From NCBI GenBank assembly GCA_964369665.1, contig CAYJFS010000005.1, positions 36,746 to 100,745 of the forward strand: a DNA stretch of 64,000 nucleotides, written 5' to 3'. The notes beneath the pieces were generated by a model that saw nothing but the letters and a program-made list of their open reading frames with translations, searched no databases and was not told the origin of the DNA. A program made the position numbers and the translations under genes. Source of the stretch: Bilophila sp964369665 (lineage in GTDB: Bacteria > Desulfobacterota > Desulfovibrionia > Desulfovibrionales > Desulfovibrionaceae). Positions 1 through 8,953 of the stretch are shown here, piece after piece. Within the stretch, counting starts at the first letter, position 1, and the number at the start of each line of letters is the position of its first letter.

Positions 1-2
1 GA

Positions 3-224
3 TTAACAAGTGCTGGTGCTCTAGAAACAGAACTTATAGTGAAACGTTATCAACAGGCTGTAAACTGGTTAGCAAGTGTTGCTCAAGGTGCAATTGTGTT
101 ACCTATACCAACAGTTAATGAAGATGAAAGCATGGTTATGATTGATGCTGGTGAACGAGTGTGGTCTTTAGATACAAAAACATCAACAGCATGTACTTTG
201 GAGTCATCATGTTGGCACAAATAG
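3..224 (+). CDS. Mu-like phage gp36 (DUF1320) protein, 3' part
   Basis: The reading frame is open from the window edge, so the gene starts upstream and only about 73 C-terminal codons are visible. The segment YQQAVNWLASVAQGAIVLP resembles the end of Mu gp36/DUF1320 proteins, which are small proteins encoded between the capsid and tail modules. The stop overlaps the start of the next gene (209), and the order gp36-gp37-sheath-tube that follows is that of Mu. The family call rests on this short similarity and strongly on position. The internal GTG at 39 is not a convincing start because the frame is already open before it. Confidence 0.6.
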   Translation, partial: LTSAGALETELIVKRYQQAVNWLASVAQGAIVLPIPTVNEDESMVMIDAGERVWSLDTKTSTACTLESSCWHK

Positions 225-853
225 AAGATGCCATGATCCAGTGGATAACACAGGTTCGTTTACCATATTTACGTTTTGTTGGTTCATATGGTGGGGAATT
301 TGATGGTGAAATCCCACAGGTTGTACGTTCGTTACCTGGTGTATGGATTGCTTGTAAAGGTGAAAGTGCACCTGTTGTTATGGATGTAACTCGAGAACGG
401 TATAAAGTCGAAGCAACACTTGTGCTTATTGTTGCAGCAAAAGGTATACGGAATGAGGCTGACAGTAGGCATAGTGGTTTAATACATGTAGGCACATATC
501 AAATGCTTGCAGATATGCGGGCAATCTTTGCTTTTAGAGATCTTGGTGTTGAAGGTGTGGATTGTCTTATTCCTGGATCAACAACAAGCTTATTCAATGG
601 TAAAGCAAAACAACAAGGGTTGTCTGTTTTTTCTCAAGAATGGATAGCTCAATATACATTTCAAGTACGTGAGCCAGGTAAGCGTCAAATGGATGAACCT
701 TATACAGGCTATCTTATGCCAGAAGGTTCAACGTTTGGTAATGTCTGTGTTCCACATTTACCACCCCTACAAGGCTTAAAGCTTTGTTATTATATGGATA
801 CAGAAAGTGCTGGTTGTGATGAAGTCAAACTTAAAGAAGGTCGTGCTGTATAG
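209..853 (+). CDS. Mu-like phage gp37 (DUF1834) protein
   Basis: A 214-residue protein. I place the start at ATG 209 because GGAG lies about 5 bases upstream and the gene then overlaps the end of the gp36-like gene by 16 bases, as in compact phage operons; ATG 191 and GTG 161 are in frame but lack this spacing. The N-terminus (MLAQIEDAMIQWI, then YGGEFDGE) and position between gp36 and the sheath fit Mu gp37/DUF1834, a minor tail-terminator-type protein. No membrane segment or signal peptide is seen, consistent with a cytoplasmic virion assembly protein. The frame is intact, unlike the sheath gene that follows. Confidence 0.65.
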   Translation: MLAQIEDAMIQWITQVRLPYLRFVGSYGGEFDGEIPQVVRSLPGVWIACKGESAPVVMDVTRERYKVEATLVLIVAAKGIRNEADSRHSGLIHVGTYQMLADMRAIFAFRDLGVEGVDCLIPGSTTSLFNGKAKQQGLSVFSQEWIAQYTFQVREPGKRQMDEPYTGYLMPEGSTFGNVCVPHLPPLQGLKLCYYMDTESAGCDEVKLKEGRAV

Positions 854-900
854 CACTGCTTGTATTTTTAAATAGTCATTTAAGTATAAAAGGAAAAATC

Positions 901-2315
901 ATGGCAAGTTCAAATATTCAGTTTGATACTATTCCTGCAAGTCTTCGTAAACCAGGGAAGTATTTTGAGTTTAATGCTCGCTTAGCATTAAAAACATTAC
1001 CTGGGAATCCTCAGTCTTTAGTTATTTTTGCTCAGCAAACAGCAACAGCTGCTAGTGAACCTACACGTATTTTTGACATAGATACAGCAGGTCTTTTATT
1101 TGGCTATGGATCACAGGCATATCTTATGGTCCTTTCAGCTATTACAGCTAATGCTTATTTAGATCTTACAGTTGTACCCTTAAATGATCCTGAGGCTGGT
1201 GTAGCAGCTACAGCTACGATTACTTTAGCAGGAACAGCTCAAGAAAATGGCGTCATTTCAGCAATGATTGCTGGTCAATACATTGCTATCCCTGTCAAAA
1301 AAGACGATACATCTGTTGAATGTGCTGTACAACTTGCTCAAGCTATAAACACTATTCTGGCTGTACCAGTTGTTGCTTCTGTGACAGAAAGTAGTGTTGT
1401 TACATTGACAGCAAAAAATAAAGGTACTTGTGGTAATCAAATATCAATAGCTTTGCATGGGCAGGTTCCAGGTATAAATTATACATATACAGTTCTACAG
1501 GGTGGTCAGGGTGAACCTAATGTTACAGAGGCTTTATCTCAGATTTTTTCTGGTGACTACACTATCTATTGTTTTGGTTCTTGCCAATAGGAGCACTTAA
1601 TAGCATTAAGAGCACATCTGGATGCTCTTGGACATCCATTAGAGCAAAGAGGTGCTCTTGGTGTCTATGCATATACAGGTGATTTAGAAGAAGCTATAGG
1701 TTTAGCAGAAGCAGTCAATAGCCCTAGAATAACAGGAGCATTCCTTCCAGGAACAACCTCCTTACCATCTGAAGTTGCTGCAGCATATGCTGCTGTAATT
1801 GCTTCAGAAGAAGATCCTGCACGTCCACTAAATACACTTGTATTGAAAGGTATTGCACCAGCACCAATAGAACAACGTCTTTCAAGGACACAACAAGAAG
1901 TTGTTTTAAAAAAAGGTGTTACACCTCTTGAAGTTGGAGCTGGGGATGTTGTTATGATTGTTCGTGCAATCAGTACATATACTCGGAATTTAGAGGGTAC
2001 GTTAGATCCATCATTTTTAGATATTACAACAATACGTACCTTAGATTACGTGCGCTATGCAATACGAGAAAGAATGGTTCTACGCTTTCCTCGTGAAAAA
2101 CTCTCTACAAGAACACCCCAAAGGTTCGAAGTGAAATTCTTGATGTCTTAAGAAGAATGGAAGACTTGGAAATACTGGAGTTTGTCGAGCATAATGCACA
2201 AAACGTTCTGGTAGAAAGAGATGCACAAGATTCTAATAGACTTAATGCTTGTATCCCTGCAGATGTTGTTAATGGATTGCATATTATTGCAGGTAGAATT
2301 GATTTGTTGTTATAG
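901..2315 (+). pseudogene. Contractile tail sheath gene (Mu gpL type), broken
   Basis: Three segments read together as one tail sheath subunit of about 470 residues. The N-terminal part (901-1590, starting MASSNIQFDTIPASLRKPG) ends at a TAG. Reading on in the same frame gives EHLIALRAHLDALG and the sheath core (GVYAYTGDLEEAIGL, LNTLVLKGIAPAP). Near 2116-2120 the frame must shift by one base at a CCCC run to read PKVRSEILDVL and the C-terminus RIPADVVNGLH-like (here CIPADVVNGLH), then GRIDLLL and stop at 2313. The sheath normally polymerises around the tail tube and contracts. The TAG is a substitution-type lesion while the second is an indel in a C run. An AAAAGGAAAA element precedes ATG 901. 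Unless amber readthrough occurs, no full sheath can be made. Confidence 0.8.
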
Positions 2316-2485
2316 ATACTAGTTTTGGATGATGGTCATAAGTACATGTTTAAATAGTTTTTTAGATATGTATGTAAGCCTTAGAGTTCATTCTTTAGAA
2401 GTCTTGTTTTAGTTATTTATAGTCCCTAGATAGACTGTTTTATGTATAGATTTATTGTAAGCATATAAGAGATAAGGAGAAAAAA

Positions 2486-2875
2486 ATGGCATTACAGCAG
2501 TATGTAGGTGCAATTATGCTTGAAGTGGATGGTAAAGAAATTGAATGCACATCCTTCTCTCCAACAATCACAACAGGGCGTACACCTGTGAAAACAATGA
2601 ACCGTAGTGGAAAAATTGCTGGGTATATCCCTGGAGTTACAGAGTATGCATTGAATATAGAAGTACCTGTGCTTTCTGCTCAAGGTATTAAGTGGGAAGA
2701 CATCACAGATGCAAAGTTGGTCATTTATCCTGTAACAGTTGAGAATACAAATCCAGGTCAAGGGCGCATTGCTTATACAGGTTGTGTTGTTACTTCTGTT
2801 GGTGAAACATATAAAGTAGAAGGCGAAGCCAGGCGTACAATAGCTATGTTTGCTGCAGACATGATCGAGGAATAA
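2486..2875 (+). CDS. Phage tail tube protein (Mu gpM type)
   Basis: A 129-residue protein directly after the sheath gene, as in Mu-like phages, with a good ribosome binding site (AAGGAG) about 8 bases before ATG 2486. The sequence begins MALQQYVGAIMLEVDGKEIE and contains GRTPVKTMNRSGKIAGY, in line with the small beta-rich subunits that stack into the inner tube of contractile tails. Length is normal for the family. The frame is intact. It is followed after one base by the tail chaperone gene, so the two are likely translated together. Confidence 0.75.
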   Translation: MALQQYVGAIMLEVDGKEIECTSFSPTITTGRTPVKTMNRSGKIAGYIPGVTEYALNIEVPVLSAQGIKWEDITDAKLVIYPVTVENTNPGQGRIAYTGCVVTSVGETYKVEGEARRTIAMFAADMIEE

Positions 2876-2876
2876 T

Positions 2877-3200
2877 ATGAAAATACAAGGTTCTTTAGAC
2901 ATTGGTTATCAAGATGCACAAGGTGTTTTCCATAAAACCTTTACCATGCGTCTTGCAACACTTGAAGATATTGAGCATGCCATAGAAGCAGCAGGCCCAG
3001 GTGCCTCTAAAGTGAAGATCCGTCGTTATGAATGGTCCCGTATACTTGTACAGCTTGGGCATCTTCAACAAGATGCCATTACTCCAGATGTTTTGGCAAC
3101 ACTTGCTTCAACAGAGTTTGGTATTCTTGAGAAAGCACAGGAAGAACTGCGGGGAAAGCTCAGAGCCGTGAGCAACAACTCAAACCCTATAGAAAATTAA
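2877..3200 (+). CDS. Tail assembly chaperone (Mu gp41 / lambda G analogue)
   Basis: A 107-residue acidic protein starting one base after the tube gene stop. It lies where Mu-like phages encode the first tail assembly chaperone, between tube and tape measure. Codons around 3150-3158 read CGG GGA AAG and contain the heptamer GGGAAAG, the sequence used for -1 frameshifting in the lambda G-T genes. A -1 shift there leads into an overlapping frame that runs to 3352 and would give a longer product of about 158 residues. The role (binding the tape measure during tail assembly) is from the family; the sequence shows position, size and the slip site. Confidence 0.7.
   Translation: MKIQGSLDIGYQDAQGVFHKTFTMRLATLEDIEHAIEAAGPGASKVKIRRYEWSRILVQLGHLQQDAITPDVLATLASTEFGILEKAQEELRGKLRAVSNNSNPIEN
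3152..3158 (+). promoter_or_regulatory. Putative -1 ribosomal frameshift site GGGAAAG
   Basis: The heptamer fits X XXY YYZ in the zero frame of the tail chaperone (G GGA AAG). The -1 frame is open from 3131 through 3349, so a shift at this point gives an uninterrupted fusion. The same heptamer drives the lambda G/GT shift. No downstream stimulatory structure was modelled. Confidence 0.7.
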
Positions 3201-3352
3201 TGGTATGCTTACGGCAAATGGGATTTCATCTGAAAGAAATTCGTGCAATGTCTGTACAAGAGGCAGAGTCATTTTTGGAGTGTTTAGAACAAAAGCACAA
3301 AGCTTCAAAGACTTATGTAAGTCTACGTCAGAAACCTATTAAGTATGTATGA
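3200..3352 (+). CDS. Frameshift extension of the tail chaperone (Mu gp42-like / lambda T analogue)
   Basis: An open frame in -1 register relative to the chaperone gene. Read from ATG 3200 (TAATG overlap with the upstream stop) it gives 50 residues, MVCLRQMGFHLKEIRAMSVQ and onward. Open codons upstream of that ATG (LKPYRKL) fit better as the body of a fused protein made by -1 shifting at 3152-3158. The segment GFHLKEIRAMSVQEAESFLE resembles the T-type extension of Mu-like tail chaperones. It is most likely expressed only as the fusion, although independent translation at the TAATG junction cannot be excluded. Confidence 0.65.
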   Translation: MVCLRQMGFHLKEIRAMSVQEAESFLECLEQKHKASKTYVSLRQKPIKYV

Positions 3353-3399
3353 TGTTTTGTGTATACAATGATACAAAATAAAAAAGGATAAGGCAAAGT

Positions 3400-4244
3400 A
3401 TGACTGATCAAGAGTCAGTTGTATCCATAGAAACAAACAATAACCATGGTATAGCTATGGATGCTGTTGATGTATATTCATCAGAGCAGGAGTTTTTTTA
3501 ACAGCAGAACCTATGGAAGAAACCATGCATATTGAAGATACTTTCAATACTGAAGATCATGAGAGTATCCCACAGACAATAATATATACACAACAGTCAA
3601 CCAAGCAGCCATTATTTGATGATGGCATAGAAATACACCAGACTCAGGCAACACACAATCTACAAAAAGATACTTTTGATGCTATAGCTTTTCAGGGGAA
3701 CCTACAAAATATAGACACTGTTTCTACAGAAAAATCAAAAGATATAGTCTATCAAAATAGTGACTATGGACATGCTCAAAAGTCTACAGATATAGATGTG
3801 CCTTCTTATACAGGGGCATGGTTAGATGATGAAGGTAGTTGGTCTAACAAGGAAGCTCTTGTATACATAGGTACTCAAAATAGAGAAATAAGTAATGGTT
3901 TACAACCTTCTGAACCTATGGATAAGCCTTTTGTTATAGATTATCCACAACTCAATGTTACAGATCATTTTACTCAAACAAGTTTAGAAAAATTAGAGCC
4001 AAGGATATTAGGAAGTGATCTGTTTAGAGATAAAAATGGCAGTCAAGGTTTTGATAGTTTACTGAACAATAATGACAGTGCACAAACTTTGACAGGTTTA
4101 GAAACATCATTGTCAAAAAGAGACAGTTCTTCTGCACAAGAAGGAGAACAAGTTGTCAACCTTGTGACCACTATTGATTTAGACGGTCAAGTCTTGTGTG
4201 AAATGTTTGAACGGTATTTAACCACACAAGCATTACGAGCATAA
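3400..4244 (+). pseudogene. Short tape-measure-position gene with a T-tract frameshift
   Basis: ATG 3400 follows AAGGATAAGG and reads MTDQESVVSIETNNNHGIAM until a stop at 3499-3501 made by a run of seven T (3493-3499). One extra T would fuse it to the downstream frame (LTAEPMEETMHIEDT) that runs to 4244, giving about 281 residues. This position, between the tail chaperone and gpN, belongs to the tape measure protein in Mu-like phages, which is usually several hundred residues with hydrophobic stretches. Here the protein is short, acidic, rich in Gln/Ser/Thr and has no membrane segment. The last residues (TIDLDGQVLCEMFERYL) look a little like a tape-measure end. It may be an internally deleted tape measure or an unrelated replacement; I cannot decide. 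Confidence 0.5.
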
Positions 4245-4256
4245 GGAGTAATGGTT

Positions 4257-5546
4257 ATGGGTTGGGAAACAGACCTACTTGGTGCTCGATTTAGACAGAT
4301 ATCATTTCAAGTTAAGGCTCTTACTGATCAGGGTGGCAAAGCACTTGTTGTGCATGAATATCCTTATCGATCAGGTGGTGCTATTGAAGATATGGGCTGT
4401 ACAGTTAGAACTATTCCTGTACAAGCTGTTTTTTGGGGTCATAATTATGCTTTTGAGGTGCAAAGGCTTATTCAAGCACTAGAACAGCCAGGAGCAGGGG
4501 AGCTTATCCATCCAGTCTTTGGAAGTGTTCAGGTAATAATTAAGTCATGGAAGGTTGAACATACAGCTGAATATCCTAATTATGCTGAAGTGTTATTTGA
4601 AGCTGTAGTAAGTTCATTAGATGAGCCTTTTTTTCAAACTATTGCTCCAAAAGCACAAGTTGATCAAGCAATAACTACTGCTCAACAATCATTAAAAAAG
4701 TGTATGGAACAGGCAGCACCTGTCTGTATACAAGCTATAGAAGAGTATGCAACAACACCGCTTGCTCAAGGCAATCTTTCTCAAAAATTGACGACTATTT
4801 TGTATGCCTATGATGCAGATGGTCAGGTCCCTAGGTCTACAACAAACATGGTTCTTCAGCCACAGGTGTTTATTACAGAATTATTAGCTATACAACAGGC
4901 TGTCATTAATGAGACTTCAAGTAACACAGGCATGGGAAAATACTTGTTGTGGTCTGAAAAGTTCCCTCGACTGGATCCTTATAAGGGATTGAGTAGTTTT
5001 GATGATCATATAACATATCCTGCCCATCCAAGATATTGGTCAAAGGCTTGGATTTCTGGCGGTAGACCAGGTTTGTATGCTCAAACGCCATCTATACCAG
5101 TACTCAAGGAAAATCAGTCTTCAATAGAAGAAGTTTTGTATAAAGAAAATTATGGCATAGAAGCTATGCTTGTAACATATGTTATGCTCAGTCAAACCTA
5201 TGCTTGTGTTCATGAAGTATGTCAGTTTTTGCGTAAAGAAAATCTTTCTCAAGCACAAACATATACGCCTATGGATATAGATGCTCTTGTAGGCAATTTG
5301 CGAATGCGTATACAAGATTGTCTTACGGCTGTTCGAACAACATTTCCACAAAAGTGCATATATAGTGTATCAGAGCCGTTACGTACCCTTGCTGAACAAC
5401 TACAGGTGATGGGTAAACATATGCATAATACTCAATATTCAGTGTCATTGTATACAGTTCATTGTGAAGAAAGCTTACACTATGAAGGTACACACCATTG
5501 CAAAAGATATTCGGCCTACACTGTATATAGATGGACATGCCCATAG
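4257..5546 (+). CDS. DNA circularisation / tail protein (Mu gpN type, DNA_circ_N)
   Basis: ATG 4257 is preferred over ATG 4251 because AAGGAG is then 8 bases upstream. The N-terminal 130 residues (WETDLLGARFRQISFQVKA, GGKALVVHEYPYRSGG) match the DNA_circ_N domain of Mu gpN-like proteins, which sit between tape measure and gpP. The rest is helical and Gln-rich. The C-terminus is odd: the last 40 residues are rich in Tyr/His/Cys and overlap the next gene by 65 bases, and the usual conserved end of the family is not apparent. The 3' end may therefore have lost its original sequence by deletion or frameshift. Confidence 0.7.
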   Translation: MGWETDLLGARFRQISFQVKALTDQGGKALVVHEYPYRSGGAIEDMGCTVRTIPVQAVFWGHNYAFEVQRLIQALEQPGAGELIHPVFGSVQVIIKSWKVEHTAEYPNYAEVLFEAVVSSLDEPFFQTIAPKAQVDQAITTAQQSLKKCMEQAAPVCIQAIEEYATTPLAQGNLSQKLTTILYAYDADGQVPRSTTNMVLQPQVFITELLAIQQAVINETSSNTGMGKYLLWSEKFPRLDPYKGLSSFDDHITYPAHPRYWSKAWISGGRPGLYAQTPSIPVLKENQSSIEEVLYKENYGIEAMLVTYVMLSQTYACVHEVCQFLRKENLSQAQTYTPMDIDALVGNLRMRIQDCLTAVRTTFPQKCIYSVSEPLRTLAEQLQVMGKHMHNTQYSVSLYTVHCEESLHYEGTHHCKRYSAYTVYRWTCP

Positions 5547-6513
5547 GGACTGGCTTCGTTATACGATTAATGCTGGATTTTTTGTACCAGCGGATAGTTG
5601 GAGTGTAAGTCTTGGCCTTTCACAGAAAGAACAACTACCTCCATGGGTCAAACCTTGGGCAGAGGTAGAATTGTTTTTTGACAATGTTGTTGCTTTGACA
5701 GGCCGAATAGATCGTATTCGTCAGAGTATTTCAAAAGATGTGCATCAGCTTGAGCTTTCAGGTCGTGATAATGCAGGTATGCTTTTAGATTGCTCTGCAC
5801 CTATTTTTGTTAATCAGACTGTGACACTTCCAGAGCTTATTGCCACTATAGTAAGGCCATTAGGTATTAAAGATATTAAGGTAGACCTTAAAGGGACAAC
5901 ATTATTTCGTAAAATCACTGTTGAACCAGGCATGACAGCCTGGGAAGCCATAAAGGAAGCTGCAACAGCAAATGGTCTATGGGTATGGTTTGATCATAAA
6001 GGTACTTTAGTTATTGGACGTCCTGATTATACAAAGTCACCAACTACACAACTTATCTTGAGGCATTCAGGCATTGGAAATACTATCCTTGAGCTTAGTA
6101 TTGAGCAGAATATTACAAGACAATATTCTACAGTAACAGTGCTTTCACAAAATCAAGGTAATGTATTGTTACAGGCTATCAATAGCTTACAAGCTATTGC
6201 TGTGGATAATGATGTACCATTTCGTCCAAAACTTGTTCGCAAAGGTCATTTGGATAATCTTCTTTTTACAAAAAATATAGCAGAAGACTATTTAAGCGAG
6301 GGTAAACTTCAAGGGTTTATTATATATGCTAAAGTGCAAGGACATTTTACAGATAGTGGTGTACTTTGGGCACCAGGACAAAGAATACATATTATAAGCG
6401 AGCCTCATAATATTGATGATATTTTTTTTATTACAAGCTGTAGTTTTAGTGGTGGAAGGCTTGGTACAACCACAAACCTTACTTTACAAAAAGATGGCTT
6501 ATGGTTGGCATAA
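5482..6513 (+). CDS. Baseplate hub / late control protein (Mu gpP, gp44 type)
   Basis: From ATG 5482 the protein is 343 residues; the GTG at 5464 is also in frame. The start MKVHTIAKDIRPTLYIDG and the segments PWAEVELFFDNVVALTGRID and PGMTAWEAIKEAATANG are typical of Mu gp44-like proteins, which form the hub to which tube and spike attach (gpD/gp27-like fold). Length and frame are normal. The gene overlaps the gpN-type gene and precedes the spike gene after an unusually long gap, so the operon may be interrupted here. Confidence 0.75.
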   Translation: MKVHTIAKDIRPTLYIDGHAHRDWLRYTINAGFFVPADSWSVSLGLSQKEQLPPWVKPWAEVELFFDNVVALTGRIDRIRQSISKDVHQLELSGRDNAGMLLDCSAPIFVNQTVTLPELIATIVRPLGIKDIKVDLKGTTLFRKITVEPGMTAWEAIKEAATANGLWVWFDHKGTLVIGRPDYTKSPTTQLILRHSGIGNTILELSIEQNITRQYSTVTVLSQNQGNVLLQAINSLQAIAVDNDVPFRPKLVRKGHLDNLLFTKNIAEDYLSEGKLQGFIIYAKVQGHFTDSGVLWAPGQRIHIISEPHNIDDIFFITSCSFSGGRLGTTTNLTLQKDGLWLA

Positions 6514-6970
6514 GTACAGGGTTCAAAGTTATGGAATAGAGCTTTAGAAAAAGCTTAAAACTCTACAAATTATGTATATGTAGATAAATCTTTGATAAAA
6601 GATTTCATAAAGAACCCTACATAATGCTTGAAATAACAGGCTATTTAAAGATTTTTTTTGAAAGGTCTTTATGTATTTTGTTTTTTGAAAAAAGAGTCAT
6701 GCCTAAAAGGCATATACTAAGTAGTAAGAAATTTTTTGACAGTATTTCCATGGACATTCGGGAACAAATTTGAGGCTATATATAATTTTTGAGAGATAAA
6801 GGGCCAAAAAGTTGCTTGATAGATCCATGAATATGGAGTGATTTTTGACACAAGTGTTGTTGGAAACAGCCTAGTATTTTTGGCATGAAAAGGTCTGTTC
6901 AATGGAGTTTTTTTGATAGGGCTACAGAACATTTATAGCAATATAATAAAGCAATATAAAAAGGTTACCT
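6514..6970. other. 457-bp spacer between gpP-like and gp45-like genes
   Basis: Mu-like phages have these genes almost touching. This spacer is AT-rich with scattered stops in all frames. A 71-codon frame on the minus strand (6717-6932) has no recognisable motif. The stretch may be an insertion or the remains of deleted tail sequence. A weak AAAAAGGTTACCT precedes the next start. Confidence 0.5.
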
Positions 6971-7564
6971 ATGCAGCTTCATGAAGTTATTATAAAATAC
7001 ATTGATAGAGCCTTAATGTCTGTAAGGTTACCCTTTCGTGGAAAGCTTACACGTCTTACTACTAAAGCACCAATACAGCTTGTTCAAGGAGAAGGGCTTG
7101 CTCAAGAACAATTACAAGCTGTTGAGCTTATACAACAGTTTGGCTTTACCTCAGGTGTGCCTACAGGAGCTCAACTGGTTGTGATTCCTTTAGGTGGAAA
7201 AACCGTTAATTCTGTTGTTGTAGCAACAGAGCATAGTACTTTTCGGATACAAGTAGAAGATGGGGAAACAGCTCTATATAATCAGTGGGGTGCAAAAATT
7301 CTTTTAAAAAAAGAAAAACAGATAGAAATAAGTTGTGAGCAGCTTATATTGAATGCTTCAAAAGAGCTGATAATAAAAACGCCTAAACTTACGATTACTC
7401 CAGAAGAAGAGGGCACAACAGAAGTACATCTGGAAGGGAATTTTACAAACTCAGGGACAATAACGTCAGAAGGTGATCAGATAGCCTCTGGTGTTTCTCA
7501 AGAAAACCATAAACATGGTGGTGTAGAAACAGGTAGTGGTCAAACATCAGCCCCAGTTAAATAA
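6971..7564 (+). CDS. Baseplate spike / assembly protein (Mu gp45, gpV type)
   Basis: A 197-residue protein. The central part (QQFGFTSGVPTGAQLVVIPL, TEHSTFRIQVEDGETALY) resembles the OB-fold domain of Mu gp45, and the C-terminal part (SCEQLILNASKELIIKTPKL) has the alternating pattern of a trimeric beta-helix spike. The end contains NHKHGGVETGSG, an HxH pattern like the one that holds the metal ion at the spike tip in gpV/gp45 proteins. It would form the membrane-piercing tip. In Mu, gp46-gp49 follow; here they are absent and a DNA modification pair comes next. Confidence 0.75.
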   Translation: MQLHEVIIKYIDRALMSVRLPFRGKLTRLTTKAPIQLVQGEGLAQEQLQAVELIQQFGFTSGVPTGAQLVVIPLGGKTVNSVVVATEHSTFRIQVEDGETALYNQWGAKILLKKEKQIEISCEQLILNASKELIIKTPKLTITPEEEGTTEVHLEGNFTNSGTITSEGDQIASGVSQENHKHGGVETGSGQTSAPVK

Positions 7565-8079
7565 AATTTATTCAAAGTGGATGTTTATAACAAGTCAGTG
7601 TTTATTGTAATGTCTATAATCCATTAGGATTTTTTGATATTCTTTATATCCAACTACAACTATCTAAGAAATAAACAGTAATTTCTAAAAAATTTATGTA
7701 TAACATAGTGTTTTTTTCATTGTAAAAAAAGTTTTGTTGTACTACTTGATAGAATTTTTTGTAAAAGTTCAGTATTTTTTGTTCTGGGAAGTCTGGTTTT
7801 TGTCTTTTTCAAAAAGAGATAATAGAGTTTTTTGTAGTATATGGAACAAGATCATTGAAATCATGATTGATTAAGATAGGCAAGAGCAAAACAAGTTCTT
7901 TTCAATAGTTTGTAGCATTAAATAAAAGTAGTTTGTAAGATATAAAATGCAGTATGGTGGTTACTGTAAAAAGTTTTTTACATCAAGGTAAAAAGTGGTT
8001 CCAATTTGGTTTGACTTAAAAAAATAAGGATCATATTAACTTGTTGTATAAACAATAAATACCTAAATAGTAATCGCAT
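7565..8079. other. 515-bp non-coding spacer
   Basis: AT-rich, with no open frame of interest on either strand. It separates the last tail gene from the methyltransferase gene and is where baseplate genes gp46-gp49 would be expected. It probably holds the promoter of the methyltransferase gene, but no clear -35/-10 pair stands out. Confidence 0.5.
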
Positions 8080-8946
8080 ATGTATGATAATGGATCCATT
8101 GCTTCAGTTGTAGAGCCTGATACTTTTAAGATAAAGCATACAGCACAGCCTAAACCATTTGTTAAATGGGTTGGTGGAAAAAGAAGTATAATGCATGAGC
8201 TGTTACAAAGAATACCAAAGAAGATTCATAATTATTATGAACCTTTTCTTGGTGGTGGTGCTTTATATTTTTCAATATATAAAACAGTAAAGCATGCTTA
8301 TCTTTCTGATCTTAATATAGACCTACTTGTTGCATACAATATTCTTAGAACAAGACCACATGAACTTATTAAGGCTTTAAACGTTCACCAGGTCAACCAT
8401 AAAAAAGATTATTATTATCAGATGAGAAGTTTGCATGACTTAAGCAACCCTATAGAGCAGTCAGCAAGATTTATTTATTTAATGAAAACTTGTTATAATG
8501 GGCTTTACCGTGTGAATCAGAAAAATGAGTTCAACACGCCTATAGGGAGGTATGTTCAGCCTACTATTTGTGATAAAGAAAATTTATTAACAGTATCAAA
8601 AGCTTTAAAAATGGCAACTATTGAGTATAAAGATTTTTCGAAAATAACGCCTAGAACAGGTGATTTTGTGTATTTTGATCCACCATACCATCCTACAAAA
8701 GATGATTCATTTACAAAATATGTGAAGGGTGGCTTTACAGAAAAAGATCAAACAAGGCTTAGAGATTTTGCTTTAGAACTTTCAAAGAATAACATCAATG
8801 TTATGATTTCAAACTCTGATTCAGCATTTATACATGATATCTACAAAAAGGATTTTACAATAGAAAAAATACAAGCCCCTCGATTTGTGAATTGTAAGGC
8901 AGATAAAAGACACACTGTTTTTGAAACATTAATAACAAACTATTAG
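8080..8946 (+). CDS. D12-class adenine-N6 DNA methyltransferase (Dam-like)
   Basis: 288 residues, close to the usual size of Dam/DpnM proteins. Visible motifs are PFVKWVGGKRS near the N-terminus, the AdoMet-binding YYEPFLGGGALYFS at about residue 50, and the catalytic DPPY near residue 200 (YFDPPYHPTKDD). The middle part (MKTCYNGLYRVNQKNEFNTP) is the conserved D12-class target recognition region. The class most often methylates the adenine of GATC; the actual site here is inferred. The next gene starts 7 bases after its stop and encodes a PD-(D/E)XK nuclease, so the two probably form a type II restriction-modification unit at the end of the phage tail operon. Confidence 0.85.
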   Translation: MYDNGSIASVVEPDTFKIKHTAQPKPFVKWVGGKRSIMHELLQRIPKKIHNYYEPFLGGGALYFSIYKTVKHAYLSDLNIDLLVAYNILRTRPHELIKALNVHQVNHKKDYYYQMRSLHDLSNPIEQSARFIYLMKTCYNGLYRVNQKNEFNTPIGRYVQPTICDKENLLTVSKALKMATIEYKDFSKITPRTGDFVYFDPPYHPTKDDSFTKYVKGGFTEKDQTRLRDFALELSKNNINVMISNSDSAFIHDIYKKDFTIEKIQAPRFVNCKADKRHTVFETLITNY

Positions 8947-8953
8947 AGCCTGT

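Noticed and set aside
6717..6932. 71-codon minus-strand frame in the phage tail spacer
   Set aside because: No recognisable motif, no ribosome binding site and opposite to the phage operon. Treated as chance.
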